From NCBI GenBank assembly GCA_031548025.1, contig JAVBRM010000074.1:1-64000 (forward strand): 64,000 nucleotides of DNA, in the 5' to 3' direction. Numbering within the stretch: the first letter of the stretch is position 1; each line of letters opens with the position of its first letter. The notes under the pieces were generated by a model. It did not search any database, was not told where the DNA came from, and saw nothing but the letters and a program-made list of their open reading frames with translations. The DNA comes from UBA5239 sp031548025 (GTDB taxonomy: Bacteria > Verrucomicrobiota > Lentisphaeria > Victivallales > Victivallaceae). The position numbers and the translations under genes were made by a program. This document shows positions 35,855 to 45,016 of this stretch, in pieces.

Positions 35855-37117
35855 ATGGAATTGTCGAATAAATCGGAAATGATTGCCAGGGCGATCGAGA
35901 AAAAAATCTATGACGGGACCTACACCGGCAAGCTGCCCTCGGAGCAGGCCGTGGCCACGGAGTACGACACCGCCAGGATGACGGCGGCCAAGGCTTTGAA
36001 CCTGTTGGTGACGCGTGGATTGGCGGTCCGGGTGCCTTTCAAGGGAACTTATGTGAAAAATACCGAGGAGCGGGTAATTCGCGTGATGGGCAATGAATAT
36101 TTTTTCAACCGTCTGGCCGACTACGTGCCGCGCCGCTTTCCCGGATATTCAGTGGCCTTGACCAAAGATATCGATGACGCGGAACTGATGATCTTGACGA
36201 CCTTCACCCCATTTGAATACGAAAGCCGGCTGTTGCCGTTGCCGGATGCCCTGGTCGAGCGCATTGAAAAAGAGGAGCGCCACTATCCGCTGGCGACGCA
36301 GTTGCACCGCCGCGGCAAGCATTGTTACGGAATGCCGGCGCTGTTTTCCCCATTCATGTTGGCTTATGACCGGGCCGCCATGCGCCGGGTCGATCCGAAA
36401 TTCGTTCCTTATGAGCTGACCCTGGATAAAATGTTTGCCTTGCAGAAAAAGGCGGCATCCCTCAATATTCCCTTTATAAGTACCTGGAGTGCGCAGGAAA
36501 GTCTGTTTTACTCCTTTCTCCACAATATTTCGGAGAGCACGCCGAGCAGGAAAGATTTCCAGCAGGCTTTTGATACTTTTGAACGGTTGACAGCGGGTGA
36601 CGGCGGAAAGTCTCCGCTGTTTCAGATGGTTACCCGCCACAAAGCAGCCGCGTTGCAGCGGGAAGGATATGATTTCGACATTTCACCCATTCCGCTGATC
36701 AATGGAACGCGTTATTGTGCACTGGCTTCCGAAGGCTTGTTTGTGAGCCGCGACGCCGACACTCCTGAGATTCTTTTCGATATCTGCGAAGCCTCCGTCA
36801 TGCCGGATTTCCAGCGGATTCTGACTGCCGGGCACCATGCGATTCCGATTCACCGCGACTGTTCGCTGGATAGTATCGGGTGCCCTCAGTACCGCGACGA
36901 TTTCTTTTTTGCCGAGATACCCAACCTTACCTTTGGGCGTTACCGGATTCCCTTTCCGATCCAGCGCGAAATCCGTTTTGCGTTTGGCGAAGGAGCCCTC
37001 ACGAAGGAAGGCAAGGAGCAGATCCTCCAGGTGCTGGATTATGTCGAAAATGAATCCCGGAGAAACCGCTCGTTATTGAGAAAAATGCACTATTACACGG
37101 AGAGCGTAACCGCATGA
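35855..37117 (+). CDS. Cassette E: GntR regulator fused to an ABC solute-binding-protein-like domain
   Basis: The N-terminal 70 residues of this 420-residue protein are a GntR winged helix (KLPSEQAVATEYDTARMTAAKALNLL), and the remainder resembles an extracellular solute-binding protein without a signal peptide (YGMPALFSPFMLAYDRAAMRRV, then LDKMFALQKKA). This is the second such fusion in the window. Overall similarity to the cassette B protein is low apart from architecture. Its stop overlaps the next start by 4 bases (ATGA). Confidence 0.78.
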   Translation: MELSNKSEMIARAIEKKIYDGTYTGKLPSEQAVATEYDTARMTAAKALNLLVTRGLAVRVPFKGTYVKNTEERVIRVMGNEYFFNRLADYVPRRFPGYSVALTKDIDDAELMILTTFTPFEYESRLLPLPDALVERIEKEERHYPLATQLHRRGKHCYGMPALFSPFMLAYDRAAMRRVDPKFVPYELTLDKMFALQKKAASLNIPFISTWSAQESLFYSFLHNISESTPSRKDFQQAFDTFERLTAGDGGKSPLFQMVTRHKAAALQREGYDFDISPIPLINGTRYCALASEGLFVSRDADTPEILFDICEASVMPDFQRILTAGHHAIPIHRDCSLDSIGCPQYRDDFFFAEIPNLTFGRYRIPFPIQREIRFAFGEGALTKEGKEQILQVLDYVENESRRNRSLLRKMHYYTESVTA

Positions 37118-38175
37118 AAACAACCCGCAAATATTTCACCGACAGTCAGAAACGAAAAATCGGGGTGACTTACTGGACCCTGGGCGGCAAACGCCCCGGC
37201 CCTGTCCTCACAGTCATCGCCGGACAACACGGCATGGAGCATTCCGGCCCCTGTCTGCTGCCGGAGCTGGCCGAAGAACTGGACCGGACGGATTTCGCGG
37301 GAACGCTTCATATCTGCCCTTGCGCCAATCCCGCCGCACTGGAACTCGACTATGAATTTTACCCGGAGCGGGAAGACTTAAGCCGGATCAAGGACTACTA
37401 TTACTCCTATTTTCGCCATTATTATTGTCCGTGGGGACTGGGACGGACGGAGGCCATGACGCTGTACAACATGAACCGTACCTGGAATCAGCCCGGCGAC
37501 GGGATCGCTTTTGAAATCACTCGTTGGCTGTGGAGTGAAATTGTCGAACCGGCGTTCCTGACCGTGGATATGCATTGCGCGCAGAACCGGAAACCTTTTA
37601 TTTTTAACGACTCGCCCAAGAACAACGAATGGATCCGTCTGGCCGGAATCGAGAGTTCGATCCAGTGCTTCCGTGAGCCGTCCGATTATGCCGCCGGCAA
37701 TGTGAATTTCCAGGCGTCGAACCGACCGGGGCATTACTCATTCTGTCTTGAATTTTCTGTTCAGCACGGCTTGAAGGAACAGGAATACCCGGCCGGAAAA
37801 AAGGCCATAAAAAATCTGATGATCGGTCTCGGAATGATGCCCGGAAAAATCGTGCATTCGCGCCCGGTCTGGGCGATACCGGAAGACATGCCGGGGACCT
37901 GGTGGAAAGCGGCGCATACGGGGCATGTCCGGTTCTTTTTCGATACTTGCGACGAGGTGAAAGCCGGTGACCGGATTTTTGAAATGCGCGATTTCCAGAC
38001 CCTGGAAGTGCTCGAAACCGGAATCGCTCCGCATGACGGTATTCTTTACGGCGTATCGCTGCAGCCGATCGCCAGGCCGGAGCAACAACTTTGCATGGTG
38101 ATAAAGGCGGAAAAACTGGCGGCGGCGGGCGTCGAGCTCGAATTACCGCAAATCGAGGAGGCAGTTTTATGTTGA
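37114..38175 (+). CDS. Cassette E: M14-type succinylglutamate desuccinylase/aspartoacylase family protein
   Basis: This 353-residue protein shows the zinc-hydrolase signature: HGMEHSG gives His39 and Glu42, VDMH gives His154, and Glu213 in CLEFS fits the catalytic Glu. MNRTWNQPGDG resembles the NRxFPG substrate motif. Family members cleave N-acyl amino acids or amidated peptides in the cytoplasm, and no signal peptide is seen. Being in an operon with a CapA-like and a beta-helix protein, it may act on an amide-linked glycan or poly-glutamate-like product; this is inference. Confidence 0.78.
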   Translation: MKTTRKYFTDSQKRKIGVTYWTLGGKRPGPVLTVIAGQHGMEHSGPCLLPELAEELDRTDFAGTLHICPCANPAALELDYEFYPEREDLSRIKDYYYSYFRHYYCPWGLGRTEAMTLYNMNRTWNQPGDGIAFEITRWLWSEIVEPAFLTVDMHCAQNRKPFIFNDSPKNNEWIRLAGIESSIQCFREPSDYAAGNVNFQASNRPGHYSFCLEFSVQHGLKEQEYPAGKKAIKNLMIGLGMMPGKIVHSRPVWAIPEDMPGTWWKAAHTGHVRFFFDTCDEVKAGDRIFEMRDFQTLEVLETGIAPHDGILYGVSLQPIARPEQQLCMVIKAEKLAAAGVELELPQIEEAVLC

Positions 38176-39395
38176 AATCCATTCCTATGGACGGTAAGAT
38201 CGTATTCGAGCCCGGAACGGCGGAAAACAGTATTTTTATTACCGGCGACCTGATCCCGCGTGAAAAAGCGGAGGTCAATCTTGCGCAGGGCGATCTCGAG
38301 GCGGTTTTCGGCACAGTTCTCCCGGAAATTCAGGGGAGCGGCCTGGCGGTCACCAATCTGGAAACCGCGTTGACCCGGGAAGGAGAGCCGATCCGGAAAT
38401 TCGGTCCGCCGCTTCGTTCCGATCCGGCCACGCTGGCGGGGTTGGTGAAGGCCGGATTTATGGTTTTTTCGCTGGCGAACAATCATACCCGTGATTTTGG
38501 TGATGAGTCATTTCTGGAAACCATACAACACATCCGGGAAGCGGGAGCCGCGTTCGTCGGCGGCGGCAGAAACCGGGCGGAAGCCGCGGAGCCGCTCCGG
38601 CTGAAACTCGGTTCGCTCAGGCTTTCCATTTTCGCCGCCGCGCTGGATCAGCCTTGTTCCGCCACGGATACTACTCCGGGCTCCAATCCGCTGAATGCCG
38701 CCGGTTTGGCGGCGGCCATCGCCAATGAACGGGCGCACGCCGATTTCATCCTTGCGGTCATTCACGACGGCAAAGAACATATCCCGTTTCCCTCGCGCCG
38801 GGTGCGGGAAAATTACCGGGCGTTTATCGATGCCGGAGCTGGCGCAGTGATCGGCCACCATCCGCATATCGTACAGGGGATTGAGCATTATCATGGTGGG
38901 TTGATCGCCTACAGCCTCGGCAATTTTCATTTTCCGTCCCGCAACAAAGCGGAAGCGCCGGGGTTCTGGAACCGCGCTTTTTCGCTTCGGCTCCACATCG
39001 GGCAGAACCGGGTTACCGGCATCGATGTCCTGCCGCACCGCAATGATCCTGCCACCGACCGGCTTGACCTCATGACCGGCGCGGATAGAGCGAGCTTCCT
39101 GGCCGAGCTCTCCCGACTGAATCTGATTTTGGAGGACGATGCGCTTTGCGACCGCTACTATCATGGCGCCGCGCTCCGGTTTGCGCCGTCTTACTTCGGG
39201 CGTTTCGAGGGTGCATTCCGTCAGTTCCGGGACGGGGACCGCTCCGCGGAGGCGCGCCTCAATATGTTTTACTGTTTCCAATGCCTGAACAACGCTGAAC
39301 ACTGGGATGTTCTGCAAAGCGCGACCGATATTCTGTCTTCAGAGAGTAACTTTGTCGAGCCTGATGACCTGAATTATTTTATAAGAAAGGATTGA
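38169..39395 (+). CDS. Cassette E: CapA/PgsA-like metallophosphatase-fold protein
   Basis: This 408-residue protein matches the CapA family: FITGDLIPREKAE, VTNLETALT, SLANNHTRDFG and GHHPHIVQGIEHYHGGLIAYSLGN are its metal-site and core motifs. In Bacillus CapA/PgsA serves poly-gamma-glutamate capsule synthesis, and many homologues have unknown roles. No signal or membrane anchor is visible, unlike true PgsA. The ATG at 38169 has GAGGAGG upstream and overlaps the M14 gene by 7 bases. The frame also opens earlier, at 38091, inside that gene. Confidence 0.8.
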   Translation: MLKSIPMDGKIVFEPGTAENSIFITGDLIPREKAEVNLAQGDLEAVFGTVLPEIQGSGLAVTNLETALTREGEPIRKFGPPLRSDPATLAGLVKAGFMVFSLANNHTRDFGDESFLETIQHIREAGAAFVGGGRNRAEAAEPLRLKLGSLRLSIFAAALDQPCSATDTTPGSNPLNAAGLAAAIANERAHADFILAVIHDGKEHIPFPSRRVRENYRAFIDAGAGAVIGHHPHIVQGIEHYHGGLIAYSLGNFHFPSRNKAEAPGFWNRAFSLRLHIGQNRVTGIDVLPHRNDPATDRLDLMTGADRASFLAELSRLNLILEDDALCDRYYHGAALRFAPSYFGRFEGAFRQFRDGDRSAEARLNMFYCFQCLNNAEHWDVLQSATDILSSESNFVEPDDLNYFIRKD

Positions 39396-39399
39396 GAAA

Positions 39400-42279
39400 A
39401 TGTGGAGAAAAATTCTGTGCTTTTTGTTAATCGGAACCGCTGTTGGAGCGGTGGAAATCGGTGTCGGCCCCGGAAAAAACTTTCAAACCATCAAGGCGGG
39501 GATTGACGCGTTGAAAGATGGGGATACCCTGACCATCGCCCCCGGCAGATATTATGAAACGCTGGACATCCGGAAAAAACTGAAAAATGTCACGATCCGG
39601 GCGGAATTCCCCGGTTCGGTCCTGCTTCACGGCGACAAGCCCGCGCCGGTGTTCACTCCCGTCCCCGGATACCGTTTTGTTTACATGGCCGAATGGACGG
39701 ACAATGTAACCGCCGTGAACGAACGCGATTCACTCTGGATTTACCTGCCGGCGACCTCGATTCGCGATCTCGAATTCAATTTCGGGCTGTGGTTCAAAGA
39801 CGGTAACAAACTCTATATCTCCACCTCCGACGGACAGCCCCCGGAAAAGCACGATTTGACGGTCTCCGTGCTTGACGGCTGCGGGCTCCGAATCTGGAGC
39901 CCGGAAAACGTAGTAATAGATGGCCTGGTAGTCACCGGATTTTATGCGCATTTACGCACGGACACTCATAGCGGGCGCCACGGGATTCAGCTTCAGTCGC
40001 CGGAAAACTGCGTGGTCCGCAATTGCACCGCGTTTCTGAACGCCACCGGTATTTCGATCAGCGGCCGCAACTCCACCATCGAAAACTGCGTGGCCTACGG
40101 CAACGGATCGCGCGCCAATACTTCCGGCGGCAATATCATTGGCTGGAGCGGCGAGGGAAATACCATCCGCGGATGTGTCTCGATGTTTCGCTTTCCCGCC
40201 GGAAGCGACCAAACCATTGGCCTGCGTTTTTATGGGAATATGAAAAATTGCCTGATCGAAAACTGTATCTCTTTCGGCGAGGGAGGCCTGAATATCAAAG
40301 GACAGGTAGAAAACAGTTGGCTTAAAAACAGCTATTCAGAAAACAGCATCAACGTATTGCAAGCCGAAAACAACGTCTTCGGCGGCATCAACGGCTACAA
40401 TCCCAAAGATGTTTCCCCGCTTAAAGAAATCAAAAAAGCGGACTGGCCGAAGCATTATGCCGACCCGGAAAATCACGATTTCCGGCCGATTGACCAGGTA
40501 ATCATCGGCCAAATCACCGATGTCAAAACCGGAACCACCATCCTGTTGCCGCCCGGAGAGTATCCCGCGCTGAATATCACGGCGGACAATGTCACGATCC
40601 GGACCCGCGGCGCCGGAGCTCGCGCCACGGTGAAAGGCGGCCGAATTTCCGGCCGGAACGTACGGCTGGAAAATCTGGTTTTCACCGCGCCGCTGGCGAT
40701 TTCCGGCGATGACACGGCGGTCCGCGGTTGCGTATTCGAAGCCAAAGCGACCGCCTCGGGCAAAGACCTTATGGTTACCCACTGCCGATTCAATACCGCC
40801 CCGGATTTCACCGCCGCCTCCGGTTACCGCCACAGCAACCTTGGCCTTTCGAAAGAGATTGCCGGGCTGACCGATCTGGACGACGGACGCAGTTTCGATG
40901 CTTTCCCGGTTGGCCCTTATCAGCTGATCAAAACGGCAGAACCAGCCAAAATCACCGGGCCTTTCATCCGTTCCGTGACCGACTCCGTGGCGGATATCGA
41001 ATGGTGGACCGACTCGCCCGACATTACCACTGAATTGCGCTGGGGAACCACCGAAAAATGCGAAACCCGCGCCGGTCAGCCTTTTTCCGGCGGGTACTGG
41101 CACTCCATGAGCCTGACCGGGCTGAAACCCGGCGTCAAATACTATTTCAGCGTTCATTCCCGCTCGCCGCTGCGCGAACATCATTCGAGCATGGAGCTGG
41201 CGGTGGAAAACCGGTTGAAGGAACGGGTCACTTCCACCACTCCGGTCACCAGTTTCACCACATTGGCGGCGAAACCCGCGCCGCGTACGCTGACGGTCAG
41301 CGGCGGATTGATCAGCGACACCTTGGACCAGGCGCGTTCCGGTGATACCGTCGTAATTCCCGGGGGAGTCTACTCGGAAACACTTTACCTCCGCTCCGCC
41401 GGCGTGACCATTCGCAACGCTCCCGGCGAAAAAGTCTGGTTTGACGGAAAAAGGACCATGACCCGCGGAATCATGCTGGAAAATAAACCGCATACCGTGA
41501 TCGACGGTTTGTTCTTCCGCGAATTTTCCGGCACCGCCGGAATCATCATCAACGGCGGCAACGATATCACCGTGACCCGGTGTTTCTATGACGGCCGCAG
41601 CCAGGGATACACGCCGGGGTTTATCAAGGCGAACTCGGTCCGGAATCTGACGGTGGACAATTGCGTCATCATCCGGGGATTCCACGGCGCCGAATTCTTC
41701 CGCTGCCCGAATCTGATAATCCGCAATTGCGCCTGGGCGCTGAACCAGATCAACCATTTTTATGTTCACAATCTGCCGGATGAAATTGCAACCGTCAGCC
41801 ACAACCTGATTTTCGAAAACATTCCGACAAAAGTCAGGAATCCTCTGTACCACTGCCTGAATATCGAATCTCTCAAGGAAAAGATGAACTGCTATTATCT
41901 CCGGGTGCCGGAACAGGACCGCAAGTTGATCGGTTATAGCCGGATCGAAGGCGATCAGGTCCGGGCAAGCGTGAATTACGGGCAATTCCTGAATGATTCC
42001 AAGCAGCAGCGTACGTCGATTTTCGCCAATCCCAAAGTCGCGGCCCTGCCGGAAATCCTGATGTACAAACACCCGGAAAAAATCAACTACAACCTGCTCG
42101 AAAGCGGTGGCGATGAAGGCAAGGAAATAGAAAAGAAAGCTACGAACGTCGAACAAAAATGGGATGGGAAAAAATATGAACCGTGGGATTTCGCCGGGTT
42201 CTTCGCCACCAACCCCGAATGCGTGAAAAACGGAATCGGACCGAACCCGAAACTTTTCGAGAATGGAGCAGCCAAATGA
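39400..42279 (+). CDS. Cassette E: secreted right-handed beta-helix protein with a fibronectin-III-like domain
   Basis: This 959-residue protein has a signal peptide (FLLIGTAVGA). Two parallel beta-helix regions, with repeats such as NVTIRAEFPGSVLLHG and CVVRNCTAFLNATGISI, flank a fibronectin/phosphatase-N-like domain at about residues 520-590 (PFIRSVTDSVADIEWWTDSP, LKPGVKYYFSVHS). The folds suit polysaccharide lyases, mannuronan epimerases and glycan-binding proteins. No catalytic motif can be named with confidence. It is followed by the prepilin gene after 11 bases. Confidence 0.75.
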   Translation: MWRKILCFLLIGTAVGAVEIGVGPGKNFQTIKAGIDALKDGDTLTIAPGRYYETLDIRKKLKNVTIRAEFPGSVLLHGDKPAPVFTPVPGYRFVYMAEWTDNVTAVNERDSLWIYLPATSIRDLEFNFGLWFKDGNKLYISTSDGQPPEKHDLTVSVLDGCGLRIWSPENVVIDGLVVTGFYAHLRTDTHSGRHGIQLQSPENCVVRNCTAFLNATGISISGRNSTIENCVAYGNGSRANTSGGNIIGWSGEGNTIRGCVSMFRFPAGSDQTIGLRFYGNMKNCLIENCISFGEGGLNIKGQVENSWLKNSYSENSINVLQAENNVFGGINGYNPKDVSPLKEIKKADWPKHYADPENHDFRPIDQVIIGQITDVKTGTTILLPPGEYPALNITADNVTIRTRGAGARATVKGGRISGRNVRLENLVFTAPLAISGDDTAVRGCVFEAKATASGKDLMVTHCRFNTAPDFTAASGYRHSNLGLSKEIAGLTDLDDGRSFDAFPVGPYQLIKTAEPAKITGPFIRSVTDSVADIEWWTDSPDITTELRWGTTEKCETRAGQPFSGGYWHSMSLTGLKPGVKYYFSVHSRSPLREHHSSMELAVENRLKERVTSTTPVTSFTTLAAKPAPRTLTVSGGLISDTLDQARSGDTVVIPGGVYSETLYLRSAGVTIRNAPGEKVWFDGKRTMTRGIMLENKPHTVIDGLFFREFSGTAGIIINGGNDITVTRCFYDGRSQGYTPGFIKANSVRNLTVDNCVIIRGFHGAEFFRCPNLIIRNCAWALNQINHFYVHNLPDEIATVSHNLIFENIPTKVRNPLYHCLNIESLKEKMNCYYLRVPEQDRKLIGYSRIEGDQVRASVNYGQFLNDSKQQRTSIFANPKVAALPEILMYKHPEKINYNLLESGGDEGKEIEKKATNVEQKWDGKKYEPWDFAGFFATNPECVKNGIGPNPKLFENGAAK

Positions 42280-42290
42280 AAGGAGAAAAA

Positions 42291-43058
42291 ATGCATAAAA
42301 ATTTTACTCTCATTGAACTCCTGGTTGTGATCGCGATCATCGCGATCCTGTCGGCGATGCTGTTGCCGGCGCTGTCCAAGGCGCGGGATACCGCCAGGTC
42401 AATCAAGTGCGCCGCCAACCAGGGGCAGATCGGCAAAGCGGCCTTGATGTACGGTGACGACAACAGCGGTATGCCGGTTCCCTACCGGAACGGCGCCACT
42501 TCTTCCACTTCCAGCATGAGTTGGTTTCCCGAGTCGAGGTCCAATGGAATGCTTGCCGCCTATCTGAATACCAACGCCGTCAATTGGGTGGGCGGTCTCC
42601 GAATCACCAGTGCCAAAGTACGGATAGCCAGCAAACTTATGTGCGCGGCCCGGAAGTATGAGGAGGTACTGACCGGCAGCGCCCAGGATTTGGCCGGATA
42701 TGGTTTGAATTACAATTCCAATAATCTCGGAGATCAATCGCTGGCGAAAATCGTGATTCCTTCCCGTTCCGCTTATTTTGGCGAGGCGGTATATACCGCG
42801 CCTTCGATCAGCTATACGATCGGTACCTCGGATGGAAGCCCGGCATTTCCGCACGGCCCGTACTTCCGGGAAGTTCATCGTTTCAGCGACTCCACTCTGG
42901 TTACGACCCCAGGCAAGGCCAATTTCGTCTTTTACGACGGCCACGTGGAGGCGATCGACCGTACACGGATTCCCACCGCGCACAAGTCGACCAATGCGCC
43001 ATATTCTTCTTTCTGGATGCCATGGAAGACCCATAGCTATTGGAACGATACCTGGTAA
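42291..43058 (+). CDS. Cassette E: prepilin-type protein
   Basis: This 255-residue protein starts MHKN then FTLIELLVVIAIIAIL, with Asn instead of Gly before the cleavage site. The C-terminal FVFYDGHVEA keeps the DGH motif, though the upstream His is replaced. The ATG at 42291 follows AAAGGAG; an ATG at 42276 is possible but less well placed. It is the only copy of the eight whose Thr-Leu-Ile codons differ from the common ACA CTT pattern. It is last in its operon. Confidence 0.84.
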   Translation: MHKNFTLIELLVVIAIIAILSAMLLPALSKARDTARSIKCAANQGQIGKAALMYGDDNSGMPVPYRNGATSSTSSMSWFPESRSNGMLAAYLNTNAVNWVGGLRITSAKVRIASKLMCAARKYEEVLTGSAQDLAGYGLNYNSNNLGDQSLAKIVIPSRSAYFGEAVYTAPSISYTIGTSDGSPAFPHGPYFREVHRFSDSTLVTTPGKANFVFYDGHVEAIDRTRIPTAHKSTNAPYSSFWMPWKTHSYWNDTW

Positions 43059-43088
43059 TTATTTTCCATTGATTTTTCGGATGGGGGC

Positions 43089-43131
43089 TTGACAATCATT
43101 TAAAAATTTGTATAATATAGTATACAACTAT
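43089..43131 (+). promoter_or_regulatory. Promoter and operator of cassette F
   Basis: Perfect TTGACA (43089-43094) and TATAAT (43111-43116) are 16 bases apart. The inverted repeat ATAGT, 5 bases, ACTAT (43117-43131) directly follows the -10 and is a likely GntR operator. The start codon is 8 bases beyond it, so the leader is very short. Confidence 0.77.
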
Positions 43132-43138
43132 TTAATTG

Positions 43139-44335
43139 ATGGGTAAGCCAGTGAAGGAAGAAAAGTTTATTCCGGAAATCAATTTGAACCGCGATACGGT
43201 GATTCCGTTGCGTGCTCAGATCGTGGAACAGATGCGTACCCAGATTATCCGCAACCGTCTTCCGGCCGGCACCAAAGTGGTTTCGGAGTCGCGCCTGGCC
43301 GATGAGTTGAAAATCAACCGCAACACCATCCATCAGGCGTATGAACAGCTCGCGGAAGAAGGTTTGCTGTTTCTGGCCGGCATCCGCGGCAAAGCGGTCG
43401 AAATCGCCGATCATGTCGCGGCGCATTACCGTAATCCGTTTCCGTCCCTGAATCTGGTGCTTCCGTACAGTTTCACCGAACAGTTGAAACATTTCCGGTT
43501 GATGGGATTTGAAATCCTGGCCGGGCTGATGGACCGTGCGGCGGAGCGAAAAATCTCCGTCAATATTCTCTCCATGCCGGAACCGGATTCTTCCGAGGAG
43601 GAAATCGATCAATGGCTGGAAAGCTTCATTCCGCGTTCCATCGGAATAATCACATTCGGCTGCCGGGAACAGGTGAAGTTCGATCCGGTCTTCGAAAAAC
43701 TGCTCATGAACAAAACATTGCCGCATGTCCTCTGTTCCGCGACCTCGGAATGTCCTCATATCAGCACGGTAACCGTTGATTATGAGCCGGCCATGCGGCA
43801 AATGCTCGAGGAACTGTGGCGGCTCGGGCACCGGCGGCTCGGTATCGTTGACACGGCTTCATCTCGAGAGTGGAAATTATTTCGTTACCACTCCGGCGAA
43901 CGCGCTCCATTGTTGAAACGTCTGGCGGAGGCGTCTGGTTTCCAGGTCACGGTAATGGAATTCAAGTTTCAGAATTTCGACCCGGCCAAGGTGGTCAGTG
44001 AATTTATACTCCGGAAACCCCACCCCTCCGCGCTTTGGAGTATGAACGACGAAATGGCCGAAGCAATCGCCGATAAACTGATTGAAAACGGTCTACATGT
44101 TCCGGAAGATATTTCGGTAATCGGCTATGACAATAATGCCGTCAAATATAATATCAGCAGTTTCACTCACAACCGTATCGAAATCGGCCGGATGGCGGTG
44201 GATATCGTGGCCGAACTGTTCGAACACGGAACCCCCGGCGATGCCATTCATCGGCAGATACCATGCTCATTCGTCCGCAATTCGACTCTCGCCATAGCTA
44301 AAACCAATCTCAAAAAAGAGGTGTTATATGTATAA
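43139..44335 (+). CDS. Cassette F: GntR regulator with a LacI-type sugar sensor
   Basis: This 398-residue protein has an N-terminal GntR winged helix (AGTKVVSESRLADELKINRNTIHQAYEQL) and a periplasmic-binding-protein-like domain of the LacI class, ending with VPEDISVIGYDNNAVKYNIS and LTS-like contacts. This is the AraR-type architecture used in sugar-responsive repressors. The ATG at 43139 is chosen over a TTG one codon earlier. The prepilin gene overlaps its end by 8 bases. Confidence 0.87.
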   Translation: MGKPVKEEKFIPEINLNRDTVIPLRAQIVEQMRTQIIRNRLPAGTKVVSESRLADELKINRNTIHQAYEQLAEEGLLFLAGIRGKAVEIADHVAAHYRNPFPSLNLVLPYSFTEQLKHFRLMGFEILAGLMDRAAERKISVNILSMPEPDSSEEEIDQWLESFIPRSIGIITFGCREQVKFDPVFEKLLMNKTLPHVLCSATSECPHISTVTVDYEPAMRQMLEELWRLGHRRLGIVDTASSREWKLFRYHSGERAPLLKRLAEASGFQVTVMEFKFQNFDPAKVVSEFILRKPHPSALWSMNDEMAEAIADKLIENGLHVPEDISVIGYDNNAVKYNISSFTHNRIEIGRMAVDIVAELFEHGTPGDAIHRQIPCSFVRNSTLAIAKTNLKKEVLYV

Positions 44336-44993
44336 ACTCACCGAAAAATATTTCACACTTATTGAATTATTGGTAGTTATAGCTATTATTTCCATTCTGG
44401 CCGCCATGCTGCTGCCGGCGCTCAACAAAGCCCGGGCTCAGGCCATGAATATTAAGTGCAATAACAATCTCGCTCAACTCGGGCGCCAGATGCTGATGTA
44501 TACCGATGACAACAATGACCATGCCCACTACTCACCCGGTACCACCTGGGGCAATTCATACGGAATTTACAGCGCCACGTCGAAACCATTTTTTTCTTAT
44601 GTCGGAGGTAGCGCGGATTATTTTAAGGCCAACAAAAAATATCAGCCATATGCGTGTCCGGCACCATTGATCCTGCAGACGAATGACTATGTTCACTATA
44701 ATTACGGCTTCAGTTATTATCTCGGGTATTTTCCGATAAATAATAAAATAACCCGGCACAAGCATTTCTCACAAACCATTATGTTTGGGGATAAATCCAG
44801 TTATATCAGCGGCTTCACCGATATGCCATATTATTTCGCCAGATACAGCAGTGGGGGGAATTCCATGCGCGGCTTCATATGGGGCCGCCGTCATAATCTT
44901 AAAGCCAATATCATTTATCTGGATGGGCATACCGGGCAACGTGAAGAAATTCCCGAAGATGCTTCCGATCCCTTCTACGATCATTTAGGCTAA
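44328..44993 (+). CDS. Cassette F: prepilin-type protein
   Basis: This 221-residue protein starts MYKLTEKY then FTLIELLVVIAIISIL, with Tyr instead of Gly before the cleavage site. It ends with a complete H-X9-DG motif (HNLKANIIYLDGH). The start lies inside the end of the regulator gene, so translation is probably coupled. The gene is noticeably AT-richer than the enzymes around it. Confidence 0.85.
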   Translation: MYKLTEKYFTLIELLVVIAIISILAAMLLPALNKARAQAMNIKCNNNLAQLGRQMLMYTDDNNDHAHYSPGTTWGNSYGIYSATSKPFFSYVGGSADYFKANKKYQPYACPAPLILQTNDYVHYNYGFSYYLGYFPINNKITRHKHFSQTIMFGDKSSYISGFTDMPYYFARYSSGGNSMRGFIWGRRHNLKANIIYLDGHTGQREEIPEDASDPFYDHLG

Positions 44994-45016
44994 GTATAAA
45001 AAGAGGTAACTAATAA

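Noticed and set aside
40336..42156. 606-codon open frame on the minus strand
   Set aside because: It is antisense to the beta-helix gene; high GC at third codon positions explains the lack of stops.
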